Source of the DNA: Guadua angustifolia | Taxonomy: Eukaryota > Streptophyta > Magnoliopsida > Poales > Poaceae | Direction of reading: 5' to 3' | DNA length: 64,000 bases | Assembly (NCBI GenBank): GCA_036346375.1 | Contig: CM070508.1 | Coordinates: 21,520,852 to 21,584,851, forward strand | In this document: in pieces, positions 10,843 to 24,100 of the stretch | Layout: the number at the start of each line of letters is the position of its first letter | Numbering within the stretch: position 1 is the stretch's first letter | The notes under the pieces: model-generated | The model's input: only the letters and a program-made list of their open reading frames with translations | Told to the model about the DNA's origin: nothing | The model's database searches: none | Made by a program: the position numbers and the translations under genes

Positions 10843-10912
<70 letters not shown>
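10843..10912. repeat. (TA)35 microsatellite
   Basis: About 70 bases of uninterrupted TA, on the right flank of the Micron-like element. Confidence 0.9.
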
Positions 10913-10916
<4 letters not shown>

Positions 10917-12200
10917 TATGATAGCACTTGTTAATATACTAATGAAAACACACTAAACTAAGAGTTCCTTAAACACAAGTACATAAGACATAATAACCAT
11001 GTCTGTCTCTAAAGACAAGTGCTTATTTGGATTTTCTACTGGTATTCTCTCGCTCTTACTTTGGTTTATTATTTGTCGCATGATCTCTTTTACTGGACGA
11101 CGAGTAGAACTTGACGTTTCTGATTTGGTTGATGACGAGCTCACCGACGACCCTGACAACCTACCAGACCACGAACAGCAAGGCAAGCACCCCCTTGAGC
11201 ATCTTGATCCCACAACTTGAAATAAGTACTAAAAATGGTTCTTGTCAAAATTATTATGCATGCGAATAGTTGTCGTAAAAAGTGCTATGGTGGGGTATTG
11301 GTAGATATACCTAGCCACACTTAAAAAGTTCTCACAAAATTTGGGATAGCGAACCTTGATGATCCTTAGGGGTAGACAATACATGATGTCATATGGGTAT
11401 ACACGTCTATTTAACCATGCTTAGCCATGCATAGTGTACACATAGTGATCCTTCACGACCTAAAAGGGGTGATTACAACTAAATGTTGGGGTATGGTATT
11501 TTGGTTAAAAACCCAAAAATAAAAACTATGGTTTTGACGCAGGCATGTATGGGCAATAGCCGGTTGTGCAAGGGAAATACTTGTACGTACTATAGGGGGA
11601 GATTTATGCTTGAGTTGCCTTAAGGACCGAACTATTGTGTTATTACGAGCCAAGAAAACCGTGCAACCACAAGTGTTGTTATGGGGCAGCCTTAACCTAT
11701 TAAGTTGCTTAGATCAAGCTTTACACATTGGTAGGTGGGAGATAGTACAAGCACTCCTTTCTAGGTTTGCTTGTAAGGGGCTTCCACACCTCGTTGTGGG
11801 TAAATGCATGTTGGTACAACGGTGTATGCCTTGCTATGGAAAGAAATCGTATTTGCGGGGAGGGACTGCCTTTGTTGCTGATATAGGGAGGGACTGTTAA
11901 GTTTTATGTATTCATGTTTCTTCTACCATAGCAAGGATTCCACGTCATTGGGCTGGTGCAAAGTTAGGTTCGGCTAATGTAACAGATATGTTGTGATATC
12001 TCTACGGCACACCAAAGGAAGTGTGTCAATTGCGCTGCACAAAGAGATAATCATTTTTTACGTATAAAGCTGTACACCTTTGCAGAGTGAAAATCTAATC
12101 GATTAGCCGTGCCTGCGGACATGGGCACTTGGTACCGTCATCACTTAGTTAGCTCTTAGTATTTTCACAAATGGTTTTGTTTTGAAAATGATGTAGGGCA

Positions 12201-15200
12201 CTACACTTTATGTCGGAGAACGAACATGAAGTGGTTTGAAATAGCCGCCCGAAACCCTAACCCTAACTACCGCTCTCAGATTCTGCGCTTGGGCCCGCCT
12301 CCCGAGTCTATTTAAGCTTCTGCCGCACCCCGTCCGAAGTTCGCCGCGTTGCGCCACATTTGCCGCCACATCTCGTGTAGCCTCTCGCGCTGTCATCTTC
12401 TCCTGCGCGCTCATTGGAGTTCTCCGCTGCACCCGAAGCCTTCCATCGCCATTTTCTCTGCCTTCGGCTGGTCTCCACCACTGTCATTCGCACGTCCAGA
12501 CTCATCGCGTTGCCATCTTCCAGATCCGCACCGAACCAAACCTGATCTGGTCCAGTTTCCTCGTTCGCTGCATCGTCTTTCGGCTCCGGTGAGTAGTGCC
12601 GCCGACCTCGCTGTCGACCCGCTGCACTCAACCATGGCCGTCTGATCTGTGGTGCACGCACCAGATCACGCCACGTCCCGTCGCCTGCAACCCTGTCCCT
12701 TGGCCATCCGATCGAGATCGTGCTCTCCAGATCTCCTTATCGCATCCGTACTCTCCTGTTGTCTGATCCCGTGCCACCGCTGGGTGCGCGACACGTGGCC
12801 TGTCCATGTCTGCCGCCAAGTCATCGCTCGCGTGGCTACCTTGTAAGCCGCACCGTCAGCACCGCGTCAGCCCTAGCCACTAAGCCGTGAGCCCGGTCCA
12901 CCGTGGACTAGCACCATCTCGTGGACTCGGTCCATGGACCGATGGTCCCACATGTTAGTGAAATAGAATTTTTGGATTTTTTAATTCAGAAAATCGATTT
13001 GCTGACATCAGCGTTGCACAATAAATCAATTTTTCCATAGAAAAATAAATCAAGAAATTCAGATTTAATTTTTTCAGCCTTTTTCTCTGAATTTAATCTT
13101 CGAGAGGCTCGTTCTCGCTCATACAAACTCCGATTGAAGTGATTCAAGTTTTTAAATTTTTGTAAAAATCGAGCTCAACTTTCTAGATCTATTTGTTTTC
13201 AGTTTTGAGCTTATTTGAGTCTTTATTTGTTATTTATTTGATTTTGTTGCTTTCTTTTCTAGTAGACACAAATTCTGATGGAGTGAATGGAGACTTCGAA
13301 GACCAAAACTCGACACTAGATCAGCATGACAAGTCGTAACCTTTGATCATGTTGAATTTATGTTTGTAAAAAGTATTTTGTTTTGTACAATTGCATGCTA
13401 TTTGTGTATCAATATTTATTTCATGGAAATAGTTATTCACCTGGTTGATATTATGCCACCTTCATCTTTGGAATGCCAAGTACCCATTGTTAGCCACTAG
13501 CTAGGTCATTACTAGTTGGACATAATTATAATACCAACAATGAGTTATCGTAGCTACGCTTAGACCTACAACATTACGCCACCTTGCTGTTTGAACTAAG
13601 TCATTCATACAACCATATGTCTAGTATAGGATAGACCAAGCTGATTAATTTGTTATGTCTAGGCTTGGATACTGTCATGGTGGTGTAGGTTCAGGATGTA
13701 TGGGTAGACTCACATAGCACAAGAGGGAGCTCTGAATGTGGTAACCAGTCCCATCAGTGTTGAAACCTCAGTGGTAGTACTAGGTTTAGACAATCCATTG
13801 GAAAGGCTTTGTTATAATCACTCATTTTTATGGTGTATGATTGTATCTTTTGGGTAAAGTGTATAACCTCTGCAGAGTATAAAATCTATTCGAATAGCCA
13901 TACTCATGGTATTGAGCAATGCTCGAAGATTACAATCATGGGTTAGATTTTACTAAAATGAACATGGGTATGGAGGCTGCATGCCTATGGAAGTTTGGAA
14001 TTTGCTTAAGATTGTGAGTCAGTTTATTTGGGAAATAACTAAAAAATTTACTATTGTTATTATTTGTTTTACTATCATTTCAATCTATTTAGGCTATTCT
14101 TTAATAAATGCTATTTCATTGCAAAATAACCAAATCAGCCAATCATTTGGAATAAGCCATGCAAATAGTATAGTACACTCGCATTTTGTGCATAACTTGT
14201 TGAGTTCTTTATGTACTCACCCCTTACAACAACAAATCACCAGTTGGAGAGGAGGCTACGCCTGCTTACGAGAAGGAGTTCTAGGAGGAGATGGCCAGTT
14301 AGAGTGCGAATCTTGTCAGTTACTTGATGAGGACATCACTCCTTTGGATATGTACAACACGACTCCTTAAGATATGCAAGAATCAATTACAAGAGCACTT
14401 GCACGACAATTAAACCACCAGGTGAACTCGTTCCTTGCTGCTCATGATTTCTTGGATGGGTTGCTACTAAATTCTTGTGATGTCTTATTGCTTAGGAATA
14501 TGGGAGAAGCATCACAAGCTTACCTGGACGTCATCCCTCGAAGTCCAAGTCTAGTTAGAATCAAAGTCGAGCTCAAGTCAGACTCCAATTTCGGTTTGGA
14601 GTCTCAGGACAGCACATCAATAAAATGACCACATCTGGGTCATACGAATTTCAATTGAGGCGTTCTTGGACTCTATGGAGAAGATCACGACGAGAGCTTT
14701 CCAATGAAAGTAGTTTCACACTCAAATTCCTTCTGGATCGATGGGAATCATCAAAATAATATAACATACAGAATCTGCCAGGTGCTGCGACACCTCCACT
14801 TAGGCCCAAAGGCCTTGTATGACCTAGGGTTGCACGGACCCCCCTTGGCCCGTGTATTTGGAGTAGGGCTGCACCCCAAACCCTAGCTGCCGCCCCTCTC
14901 ACATATTAAAACCTCGTAGCCGTCATTGTTATGCTTTGGGTTTTACTTAGATTATTCTGCTATCGCATTTCGCCGTTCTTCGGTTTGTGGAACCCCAACT
15001 TCGTGTGCTTAATACAATTCGCAATTGAGATTGCTTCTTTTTTGTTCTTGCTCGTGTTCTCGATTTGCTTGTACGAACTAGCCTTCTGGGCGAAGTCAAC
15101 CGTGTCTTGGCACGGTTGATAACCAACGGAGCCATGGTGTTGCGATTCTAGGTTTCGTTTGATTCTAATCATAAGTCCGGATCGTTTACGTCGAGTCTGT

Positions 15201-15459
15201 AGCAATTGAAGTGTTACTACGAATAAATTATTTCTACTGCTTTTTCATGTATTTTCCAGTCTTAGCTCTATGTGGCGTACTCATGTATGATGGACCATAA
15301 TGTTGTTTAACAGTTATATTTAATTTGATGGAGTTTTATTTATGTTATCATTGAGTATGATTATGATATTTATCTATGTTGAGTTTTTGTGCACTAGCGT
15401 GATACTAGACTAGTGCAGAATACACAGAGGGTCCAGATTTGCTTATTTGGGTCTTGACT
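12201..15459 (+). mobile_element. 5' LTR of the Tekay/Del element, left end truncated
   Basis: From about 12880 onward this matches the 3' LTR at 21183-24425 block by block (12890 with 22340; 13840-14300 with 23690-24150; 15220-15458 with 24195-24424). The AT-rich first 300 bases of the 3' LTR have no counterpart, so the left end is lost. A stretch of about 0.9 kb (14320-15215) exists only here and is absent from the 3' LTR. The 129-codon frame at 13981 and GC-rich frames at 12208-12846 are LTR sequence, not genes. Confidence 0.7.
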
Positions 15460-15462
15460 GAG

Positions 15463-15479
15463 GTGATATCAAAGCCATA
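15463..15479 (+). other. Primer binding site (tRNA-Met type)
   Basis: GTGATATCAAAGCCAT follows the 5' LTR by a few bases and resembles TGGTATCAGAGCCA, the usual initiator-Met tRNA primer site of plant chromoviruses. Confidence 0.6.
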
Positions 15480-15676
15480 TTGACTGTAGGTCAAGCCCTA
15501 GCTAGTCTGGTTGTTTTAGGAGTGTCCAAACTATTTTCTAAAATCAAAATTAACTTAAAAGATCAAAAAGTTCTTGACTTATCCCCCCTTTCTTGCTTCC
15601 TACTCTTGCTGAAATTTTATATCTTTTCTCTTATTTTAAGTTGGGGTTTCTTGAGAATTGTCTTCTACAGGTAAAG

Positions 15677-16372
15677 ATGGAGAGTATCTTTGGTGAGCGC
15701 ATAGGAGGATTCGCTGTTGAGTTGTGGAAGCTGCTACAACTACTTGGAAGCTTTGATAGATCCATCTACAGAGGTACCAGTTGGGTGGTTAATGGTAATG
15801 AACGAGGAACGCTATGCAAGATAACAATCTATGCTCGTGAGAACACTATGGGGAGTCGTCCTATCAACATCACTATGAGGAGGTCTTCATTTGATGCGAG
15901 GATCCCGGAGTCAGCACGGTTAGCACTTCAACACATCGCCCAAGACTACGCTAATGAGTTGTAGGCTGTTGTGTTCAAATATCACCCTCATGAAGGAGCC
16001 ACTATCTACACCAGGATTAGAGATGAAGAGGATGCTACTGTTGTTCACCTTGTTCGCTTCGACACTGCTCAGGAGAACATGATGAAGACTACTACTCAAG
16101 AGCTTGAGAAGGTCTACGAAGCTTTAAAGAAGGTCGAGTCAGATCTTTGCGAGACCAGGAGGATGGCTTTAGAGAGGATCCCTAAGTTGGAGGAGGCCCT
16201 CTACATCAAAGAAGAGGAAGCTGAGATAGAGCTAGAAGAGGAGTCAGAGGAGGACCCCGAGGAGGTGGAGTTTGAGGGGCAGGAGTCTGCACCATCCAAT
16301 GAGATCCCTGGCCACTGGAACCAGTTTACACCAATGTCGTGTCATCTACCGCACTACCCCAGGAGGACGTAG
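15677..16372 (+). pseudogene. Pre-gag ORF of the Tekay element, unknown function
   Basis: A 231-codon frame from the ATG at 15677 is interrupted by a single in-frame TAG at 15962-15964. The first half (MESIFGERIGGFAVEL onward) has no domain I can name. The second half is a likely coiled coil (TTQELEKVYEALKKVESDLC) followed by a strongly acidic tail of Glu/Asp runs. It lies between the primer site and gag, where several grass gypsy elements carry an extra ORF. No function is claimed. Confidence 0.6.
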
Positions 16373-16680
16373 CCCAAATGGATTAGTGATTATATAATGT
16401 CTTAGTCTAGTAGTAGTGACTCTAGTGTGTGAGTCATATCAGTCTAAGTTAGTAGTGTTGCCCTTTATGCGTTAGAAAAGTGTGCTTAGGTTAATGAAAG
16501 TTTTCATGATTGCTGAGTGTGCAGTATGCGTTGCATTTTCCTTAGGAACTTGTGAGCAACCGTACCAAGTTAATAATAAAGTTTTTATATTTGGACCTAG
16601 TTTGGATTTAAAACTTTTCCCCGCATAAGTTTCTTATATTACTTGTCTATGCTTTTCTTTTCTCTAAACCTTGGAGTGAT

Positions 16681-17720
16681 CAATGGATGGTTCAGATTAG
16701 CAAAAACAATGGAGCTAGTGGAAGTGGATCTCAACCAAGTGAGAACCCAAATGAGATGCCAATTCCTCAACTAGCACATCTAGTTGACATGCAGAATTTT
16801 GGAGCTTCTCTTGCCACTCAAAACCAACTAATACACTATATAGCAAATGCAGAACTTTACAAATTAAGCAACTGCCAACAATGCTCGTCAAGCTACTAAC
16901 AATGGGAGTCGTCTATACTCCAAGTTGTCAAACTTCGTGATGACTTATCCGTCCACTTTTCCCTGGGAATGCTAACCAAATCAAAGCAGATGATTAGCTT
17001 AGGACTATTGAGAGGAAGCTACACATCACTCAAAGTGTGGGGAATGAGAAGATGCTTTACGCTTCTCATTAGTTGGAAGGTTCAACCGCTGAATGGTGAA
17101 AGAATTATTGTGCTTCATAGGAGAACCAATAGGAAATTACTTGGGGAGAATTTACTACTACTTTTCGTCAGTGCCATGTTCCTAAGGGTGTCATGGACTT
17201 GAAGAAGGAAGAGTTCAGAGCAATCAAGTAAGGAAGCCAATATGTGGCTGATTATTTGAACAAGTTCACATAGCTTGCATGTTATGCAACTAAAGACATT
17301 GCAACAAACAAGGCAAGGTAGTCTCACTTTATAAAGGGACTGAATTCAGGACTACAAGTTGGGCTAATTACCCACAATATTCCTAATTTTCAAGAGCTAG
17401 TTAACAAGGCCCTTATTTTGGAAGATAAGCGAAGGAGCTGAATGACAATCACAAGCGCAAAATGGCACAACAGGGAACTCGTCAAGGGCAGTAGAGGGTG
17501 AGGGTTGCACTTCATCAATTTGTCAGATTTCAACCAAAAGCAAGAGGCCATCCCTTGCACCACTTCCAAGTGGTCAAAACTTTCAAACACCTGTTTAGGC
17601 TAATAATGCACCAGGAGGAAGTCAACAGTCGACAGTTAGATGATGTTTCAGTTGCAATGAGTCAAGGCATTTTGCTAACAATTGCCCTAAAAGAGGAGGT
17701 GTTACACATGTTCGTTTCAA
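16681..17720 (+). pseudogene. Degenerate gag with CCHC zinc knuckle
   Basis: Broken frames on the plus strand between the pre-gag ORF and the protease. The frame at 16687 gives an Asn/Gln-rich N-terminus (NNGASGSGSQPSENPNEMP). At 17644-17683 the codons spell C-F-S-C-N-E-S-R-H-F-A-N-N-C, a CX2CX4HX4C nucleocapsid knuckle that binds RNA. Stops and frameshifts prevent a full product. Confidence 0.7.
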
Positions 17721-17849
17721 CATAGGCCCTCCATCTACACTAGGAGCGAACTGTGGAGTTGTTCAAGCTGGAGCAACACCCCATGCTATGGTGCGAAATC
17801 ATGTCAACCACATCACAACTAATGAAGCCTAAGAAGCATCGAACGTTGT

Positions 17850-20800
17850 ACTGGATAAGTTCCTAGTTAACTCAGTACTTGCAAAACTTTTATTTGATTT
17901 AGGAGCTTCACATTCTTTTATTTTTCAACATTTTGCCATTGGGAATTGGTTGAATGTTATGAATCTTAGGTGCATGTTATCAGTCCAATCCTCTGAATCA
18001 AAACTTCGATCTAACCTAGGATGTATGGGAGTTAAGTTGCTCATAGATGGAATAGAGTTCCTAGCGAACCTCATTATCTTGGATACTCAGACATTAGATG
18101 CTATCTTTGGACTGGACAGGTTATCCAAACACAAGGCTATGTTTGATTGTGGTGGAACAATTGTTTCAATTGAATGCCCAAAAGGTAAAAGGGTGGGATT
18201 TCAATCGACTGTAGTTTGCGATAGTCAACTGATGGTTAATATTGTTTAAGCTGTCAGTTTGGAAGAAGTACCAACTGTCAGTGAATATCTGGATGTATTT
18301 CTTGAATATTTACCTAGAATGCCACTAGACCAAGATATCAAGTTTGTGATTGAATTGGTGTCTGGTATAGCCCCAATAGCTAAGAAACCGTATCAGATAC
18401 CTACAGATGAGATATTAGAAATAAAGAAACTGATTCAAGACTTGCTAGAAAAAGGATTTATAAGACCTAGTGCATTTCCATAGAGAGAACCTATTCTATT
18501 TGTCCAGAAGAAAGACAGAAGTTTAAGGATGTGCATTCATTATCGCGCGCTTAATGAAGTGATGATAAAGAATAAGAATATGTTATCCATGATCAATGAT
18601 TTATTTGATCAGTTAAGAGGAGTTAAAATTTTCTCCAAGATTGATCTTTGATCAAGATATCATCAGTTGAAGATTCGTGCAGAAAGTTGCACCCAAGACT
18701 GCATTCTTGATAAGATATGGATATTATGAGTTCACAGTCATGTCATTTGGATTGACTAACGCCTCTACTTATTTCATGAATATGATGAATAAGGTTTTCA
18801 CGTAATACTTGGATAAGTTAGTGGTCATATTCATACATGCCATTCTTGTCTACTCCAAGATAGAAGAAAATCATGCAGAACACTTGAGGCTGGTTCTTGA
18901 AAAACTTCGAGAGCAGCAATTGTATGCAAAGTTTAGTAAGTGTGACTTTTGGAAAAAGAAGGTGGAATTCCTTGGTAATGTAATTACTTCTAAAGAAGTT
19001 GCTATTAGTCCAAGTAAAGTCGAAGCAGTGTTGCACTGGGAACAACCAAAGTTAGTGTCCTAGATTTGTAGTTTTTTGGAATGGCGAGATATTACTGTAG
19101 GTTCATTGAAGGATTCTCAACAAATGCTAAACCCTTAGCGTAGTTGTTAAAAAAGGAAAAGAAGTTTATATGGACGCCAGAGTGTGAGAAGAGTTTTCAG
19201 AAATTGAAGAAAAGGTTAACAACAACACTAGTGCTAGTGTTGTCCAATATTGAGAGCAGTTTTGATATTTATTATGATGCTTTCCCTCAAGGGCTCGGAT
19301 ATGTGCTAATGCATAATGGTAGAGTTGTTGCCTACGTTTCAAGACAGTTGAGGCCGCATGACGAGAATTACTTGACACATGATTTGGAATTGGCTGTTGT
19401 AGTGCATGCTTTGAAGTTATGGCGTAGCTATCTCATCGGAATAGATATGAGATATATACTAACCATAAGACTTTGAAACAAATCTTTACTCAATCAGATC
19501 TTAATATGAGACAGAGAAGATGGTTGGAGTTAATCAAGAATTATAATTTGAGAATTCATTATCACCCTGAAAAAGCTAATGTGGTAGCCGATGCGTTGAG
19601 TTAGAAAAGTCACAGTGTTAACATGTTAATTTAGGAGAGTCAGTCTGGATTATGTAAGGAATTTCATAAGTTGAATTTGGAAGTGGTACCCGAAGGTTGT
19701 CTAGCTTTCTTGGAGGTAAAGCCAACATTGGAAGACCAAATCAGAGAAGATTCAAAAGATGACGCTAAAATCAATAGAATTAAGTCTAAGATGGATGAAG
19801 GCAATGCTAAGCATTTTAATTTGGATGATCAAGACACTCTGTGGATGAAAATGCGAATCTGTATACCAAACAAGGAGCTAAAGCTGTTGATTCTTAAGGA
19901 AGCTCATGATTCAAAGTACTCTATTCACCCAAGGAGTGCAAATATGTACCAAGATCTAAAAGAAAGGTTTCGGTGGCCTAATATGAAATGAGAATCTGTT
20001 GAGCATGTTGCTTTGTGTGATATATGCCATAGAGTGAAGGCAATGCATTAGAGGCTAGCAAGATTGGTACAACCTTTGAAAGTACTTGAATGGAAGTGGG
20101 AGAAAATTAGTATGGATTTTATTACCGGTTTGTCTAGAACATAGAATGTTTATGAGTCATAGTTGATCACCTGGCCAAAGTTGCTCATTTCATACCAATT
20201 AAGATCACTTATTCAGGAGATCGTTTGGCAAAGTTATATATGTCAAGGAATGTGTGTTTGCATGGAGTGCCAAAGAAGATAGTGTTAGTCAGAGGTACCC
20301 AATTTATCGCAAGGTATGGAATAAGTTGCATGAAGCCATGGGAACATGTCTAAATTTTAGTACAGCTTATCATCTATAGATAGATGGTGGAACCAATAGA
20401 GTCAATTAGATTTGGAAGATATGTTAAGAGCTTGGCCTCTTGCTTATGCCGCTTTGTAGGATAAATGTTTGCCATATGCTGAGTTTAGCTGTAATAACAG
20501 TTATCAAGTAAGTTTGCAAATGTTACCATTTGAAACTTTGTATGGTTGATCTTGTTTTACCCCATTGAATTGGAATGAGATAGAAAAGTGTCTTGTCTCT
20601 TAACCACATATTCTTAAAGAAGCCAAAGAATAGATTGCAATAATCAGAGAAAGACTAAAGGTTGTCTAGTCAAGATAGAAAAGCTATGATGATAATCATC
20701 GTCATGAGTTAAGCTTTGAGCCTGATGATTTTATGTATCTCAGATTTACCCCTCTCAAAGGAGTAAAAAGGTTTTGTGCTAAAGGAAAGCTTGCACCAAG

Positions 20801-21142
20801 ATATGTTGGTCCTTTTAAAACCTTGACTTGCAGAGGAGAGGTTGCTAACCAGTTAGAATTACCACAGTCAATGGCAGGAGTGCATGATGTGTTTCATGTG
20901 TCTCAGTTGAAGATGTGTCGTGAGTACCCGTAGAGCAGAAACAATTGGAGTCAATCGAATTGCAAAAAGATTTGACAAACAAGAAGCAACTAATCAGGAT
21001 TTTGGATATAGCTAATTGTAGGACTAGAAATAAGTCAGTGCATTTTTATATAGTGCAGTGGAGCAATAATTCAGAGAGCAAAGCTACTTGGGAGCATGAA
21101 GATGATATGAAGTCAGAATTTTCAAACATATTCCTTAGTTAG
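17850..21142 (+). pseudogene. Degenerate pol of a Tekay/Del chromovirus (PR-RT-RH-INT-chromodomain)
   Basis: Domains follow gypsy order on the plus strand. Protease: LLFDLGASHSF near 17888. Reverse transcriptase: KPYQIPTDEILEIKKLIQDL (18390), the fingers at 18490-18570, IFIHAILVYSK at 18827 in place of the YIDDILVYSK motif, and CDFWKKKVEFLG at 18940. RNase H: DAFPQGLGYVLM and VVAYVSRQLRPHDENY at 19275-19375. Integrase: an HPRSANMYQDLKERFRWPNM zinc-region at 19925-19990 and decayed core to 20500. C-terminus: LAPRYVGPFKTL (20795) and a chromodomain-like IVQWSNNSESKATWEHEDDM near 21045-21105. Many stops (18481, 18649, 19063, 19988 and more) make it inactive. Confidence 0.85.
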
Positions 21143-21164
21143 CCCTAAATCTCAGGGATGAGAT

Positions 21165-21182
21165 TCTGTTAATGGGGAGCTT
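21165..21182 (+). other. Polypurine tract of the Tekay element
   Basis: TTAATGGGGAGC(TT) just before the TGTAACATTC that opens the 3' LTR, preceded by CTCAGGGATGAGATT, a conserved stretch in this clade. Confidence 0.6.
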
Positions 21183-24100
21183 TGTAACATTCTAATTTTT
21201 TAATTTTATGGATTTATTATGCATTTTATATTTTTGTGAATTTTTAGATTTTATTTAATTTTATTGGAATTTAATTGAATTAAGCCTTTTATGCTAATTA
21301 CTTAAATATCTAAAATATTTTACAAAATTTATTGAAAATATTTTATTTGAGTTCCAAATGCTCTAAAATATTTTCTAGAATTTTTTTGGAATTTAACTGT
21401 TTATTTTGTCTTATTCTAATTTTTTGGATTTATTTTAATTAAAAAATATTTAAAAACATAGTGTTGGGCTGAAACCCTATCTAGCCTAGCCCAAAAACAC
21501 ATCAACCTAGTTCAGCAGTTAACCCTAACCCATGCACACTCGGATCATTGGATCTTGATCCAGCAGTTGAGGACTGTCGATTTGATTCGCGCGAAATGGC
21601 CTGGCCGATGTGCACCACATGGTCGGACAGGATCAAGCAGCATTGTCGTCGCTGTAAGACACTAGAATTTTGTCGCTGCTATGTTTTACTCTGAGAAAAT
21701 TGCACCTAAGTCAGATGTCGATGCACTATTTAATGCGCCGCACGCTATGCGAGGTTTGCCACCTCAAGCCACGTGTTTTGCCCCATAGAACGTCACCCGA
21801 GAGGTGCCCTAGCCACCGAAAGAGCTCGTTAGAGTGAGGAGAAATGTCACCACTGTTCTCCATTTCTAGCGCCGTCGAGACCTCCCCACCACATCCAAGA
21901 CTCTAGTGAGTTCATCATGTCAAGATGCTCAAGATCCGCGCAAAGCCATCCAAATCTACCGCTAGAACACTGCGCATGAGGTCATCATCCCCAACTCCAG
22001 CATAGCATGGCCACCACGTTCATCGCCATTGAGCTGCTTGCCCACAGCCGTCGAATTTCCCCACGGATGGCCATGATTGCCCCATGAGTCGCGTAGTGCT
22101 CTGCACGGCCGCGTGAACCTGACCGTTAGATCTGCCAAGTATGGTTGGATGCATGCCTCGTGCCACACACCTGGGCAACCACGTAGTCTCCACAGTCACT
22201 GCCTTCACTAGAATCCCTATCTTCATTTTGGCATGGATGGCTAGGATTAAGACACATGTTCCATCGCGTCGCATGCATGCTAATGTTGGCCTTGCATCAT
22301 TGCATTCGTCAGCATTGACCGCTGGTCAAAATTCCCATAGACTGAGTCCACCGTACACCATGCACAATTCCATGGACCTGGTCCATAGACTCAGGCCCAC
22401 ATGTCAGTCTCTATAGGATTTTTTAGATTTATTTTAATTCGGTTTATGACGTCAACATGATGTTATAATTAAATTTTCCTTTAGGAAAATAATTTGGCCA
22501 AAATTTCATTTGGTGTTGATGTCACACTGTTGTCATAAATTTGATTTTTCAGTAGAAAAATAATTAAAATAATTCAGATTTTCCTATTTTCAATATTTTT
22601 CTTTTATTTCAAATTTTGAATAGCTCATTCTCTCTCATACGAACTCTGATTCAAGAGGTTCTGGTTTTCAAAAAATTGTAAAATTGAGCTCTATTTAATG
22701 GTGAATTTTATTTAATTTTTGGAGTTGAGTTTGCTCTCTATTTTTGGTATTTATTGCTTTATTAATTGTTTCACGTAGATGTCGAGGTACCCGAAGTGTC
22801 CGCATGCGAGGAGCCAACCGAAGAACAAGGTCCAGAGCAAGATCAAGAACTCTTTGAAGGTAAGTTTTGTTGTGGTCATATTGAACCCATGTTTTAAAAG
22901 TTATATTATTTTAAACTATTGCATGCTAATTCGATTAATACTTGTTTCAATTAATTTGGGATTAGCTATTCATCCAAATTAAGTTATTACGACCTTGCCA
23001 TTTGTATGTCATATTTTATTTGTCACCCAAGTATGCTTCTTTACTAATTGGTAGCTATTAATTGCCAATCTGGCTTAATTAGAATGCAAATAGCTTTCTT
23101 AGTCATACAACGAGTTATTGATATCGTTTTATGTGAAAAGTTAATCTTGCTTAATGGAATATAGAACATGTTTATGAATATACGTGTGTCAGCTTTTGTC
23201 ACACAATATTGTTGATGGCACATGTGCATGGTAAAAGAACTAGGGTGGTAAAATAATTTAGAATGAGGCAAGTGGCAAGAGTTGTGATTTTATGATGGGC
23301 TAATGTGGCAAATGGGCGGACGCATTATTTTTTATTCTGATAATTGATGGTATATGGTAGTGGTGAATTTTTTGTTAGTCATGTATTGGTCAGTTAAGGA
23401 CTTAACCCTACAACAAGCATTTGAAATGAGTCATTCATACAACCACATGTCTGGTATATAGGATAGATCTAGTTGATTAATTTGTTATGTCTAGGCTTGG
23501 GTACTGTTGTGATGGTGTAGGTTCTGGGTGTACGGGTAGACTCATATGTCGCAAGAGGGGAGACCTAAATTTGGTAACATGTCCCATCAGTGTTGAAACC
23601 TCAGTGGACAATACTAGATTTAGACAGAGCATTGGAAAGGCTTTGTTATAATCACTCGCCTTTGTCATTGTGATGTATGTTTTTATCTTGTGGGTAAAGT
23701 ATATAACCTCTACAAAATGTAAAACCTATTCAAATAGCTATGCTTATGGTATTGAGCAATGCTCGGTGATTACAATCAAATGTTAGATTTTACTAAAATG
23801 AACTTGGGTATGGAGGCTGTATGCCTATGGAAATTTGGAATTTGATTAAGGTTGTAAGTCAGTTTATTTGGGAAATAACTAAGAAATTTACTTTTATTAT
23901 TTTTGTTTTATTATCATTTAATCTATTTATGCCATTCTTTAATAAATGTTGTTTCATTGCAAAATAACCAAATCAGCTAATCATTTGGAATAAGCCATGC
24001 ATATAGTATATTAGGCTTGCATTTTGAGGACAACTTGTTGAGTGCTTTATGTACTTACCCCATGCAACAACAAATTACCAATTGGAGAGGAGGCTACGCC

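Larger units (their letters stand above)
7954..12200 (+). mobile_element. Older Tekay/Del-type LTR (truncated or solo), with nested insertion
   Basis: It opens TGTCACATCC and follows the same plan as the better-defined LTR at 21183-24425: AT-rich start, GC-rich part (8700-9790), second AT-rich part, a block with VELDVSDL-like codons (11100-11220), then the motif CTTTGCAGAGT...TCTAATCGATTAGCCGTG at 12078-12112, which matches 13870 and 23712. No pol sequence is attached and the normal 3' end is missing near 12200. Confidence 0.45.

Noticed and set aside
10999..11220. 73-codon ORF with a hydrophobic N-terminus
   Set aside because: Its counterparts occur at the same place in two other LTR copies (13260 and 22770) without a conserved frame, so it is LTR sequence.
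12208..12846. GC-rich overlapping ORFs that look like exons
   Set aside because: They lie in the GC-rich part of the Tekay LTR; no frame is favoured and no domain is seen.
13981..14370. 129-codon ORF with a membrane-like stretch
   Set aside because: The same sequence in the 3' LTR (23821-24170) is not open, and it lies inside the LTR.
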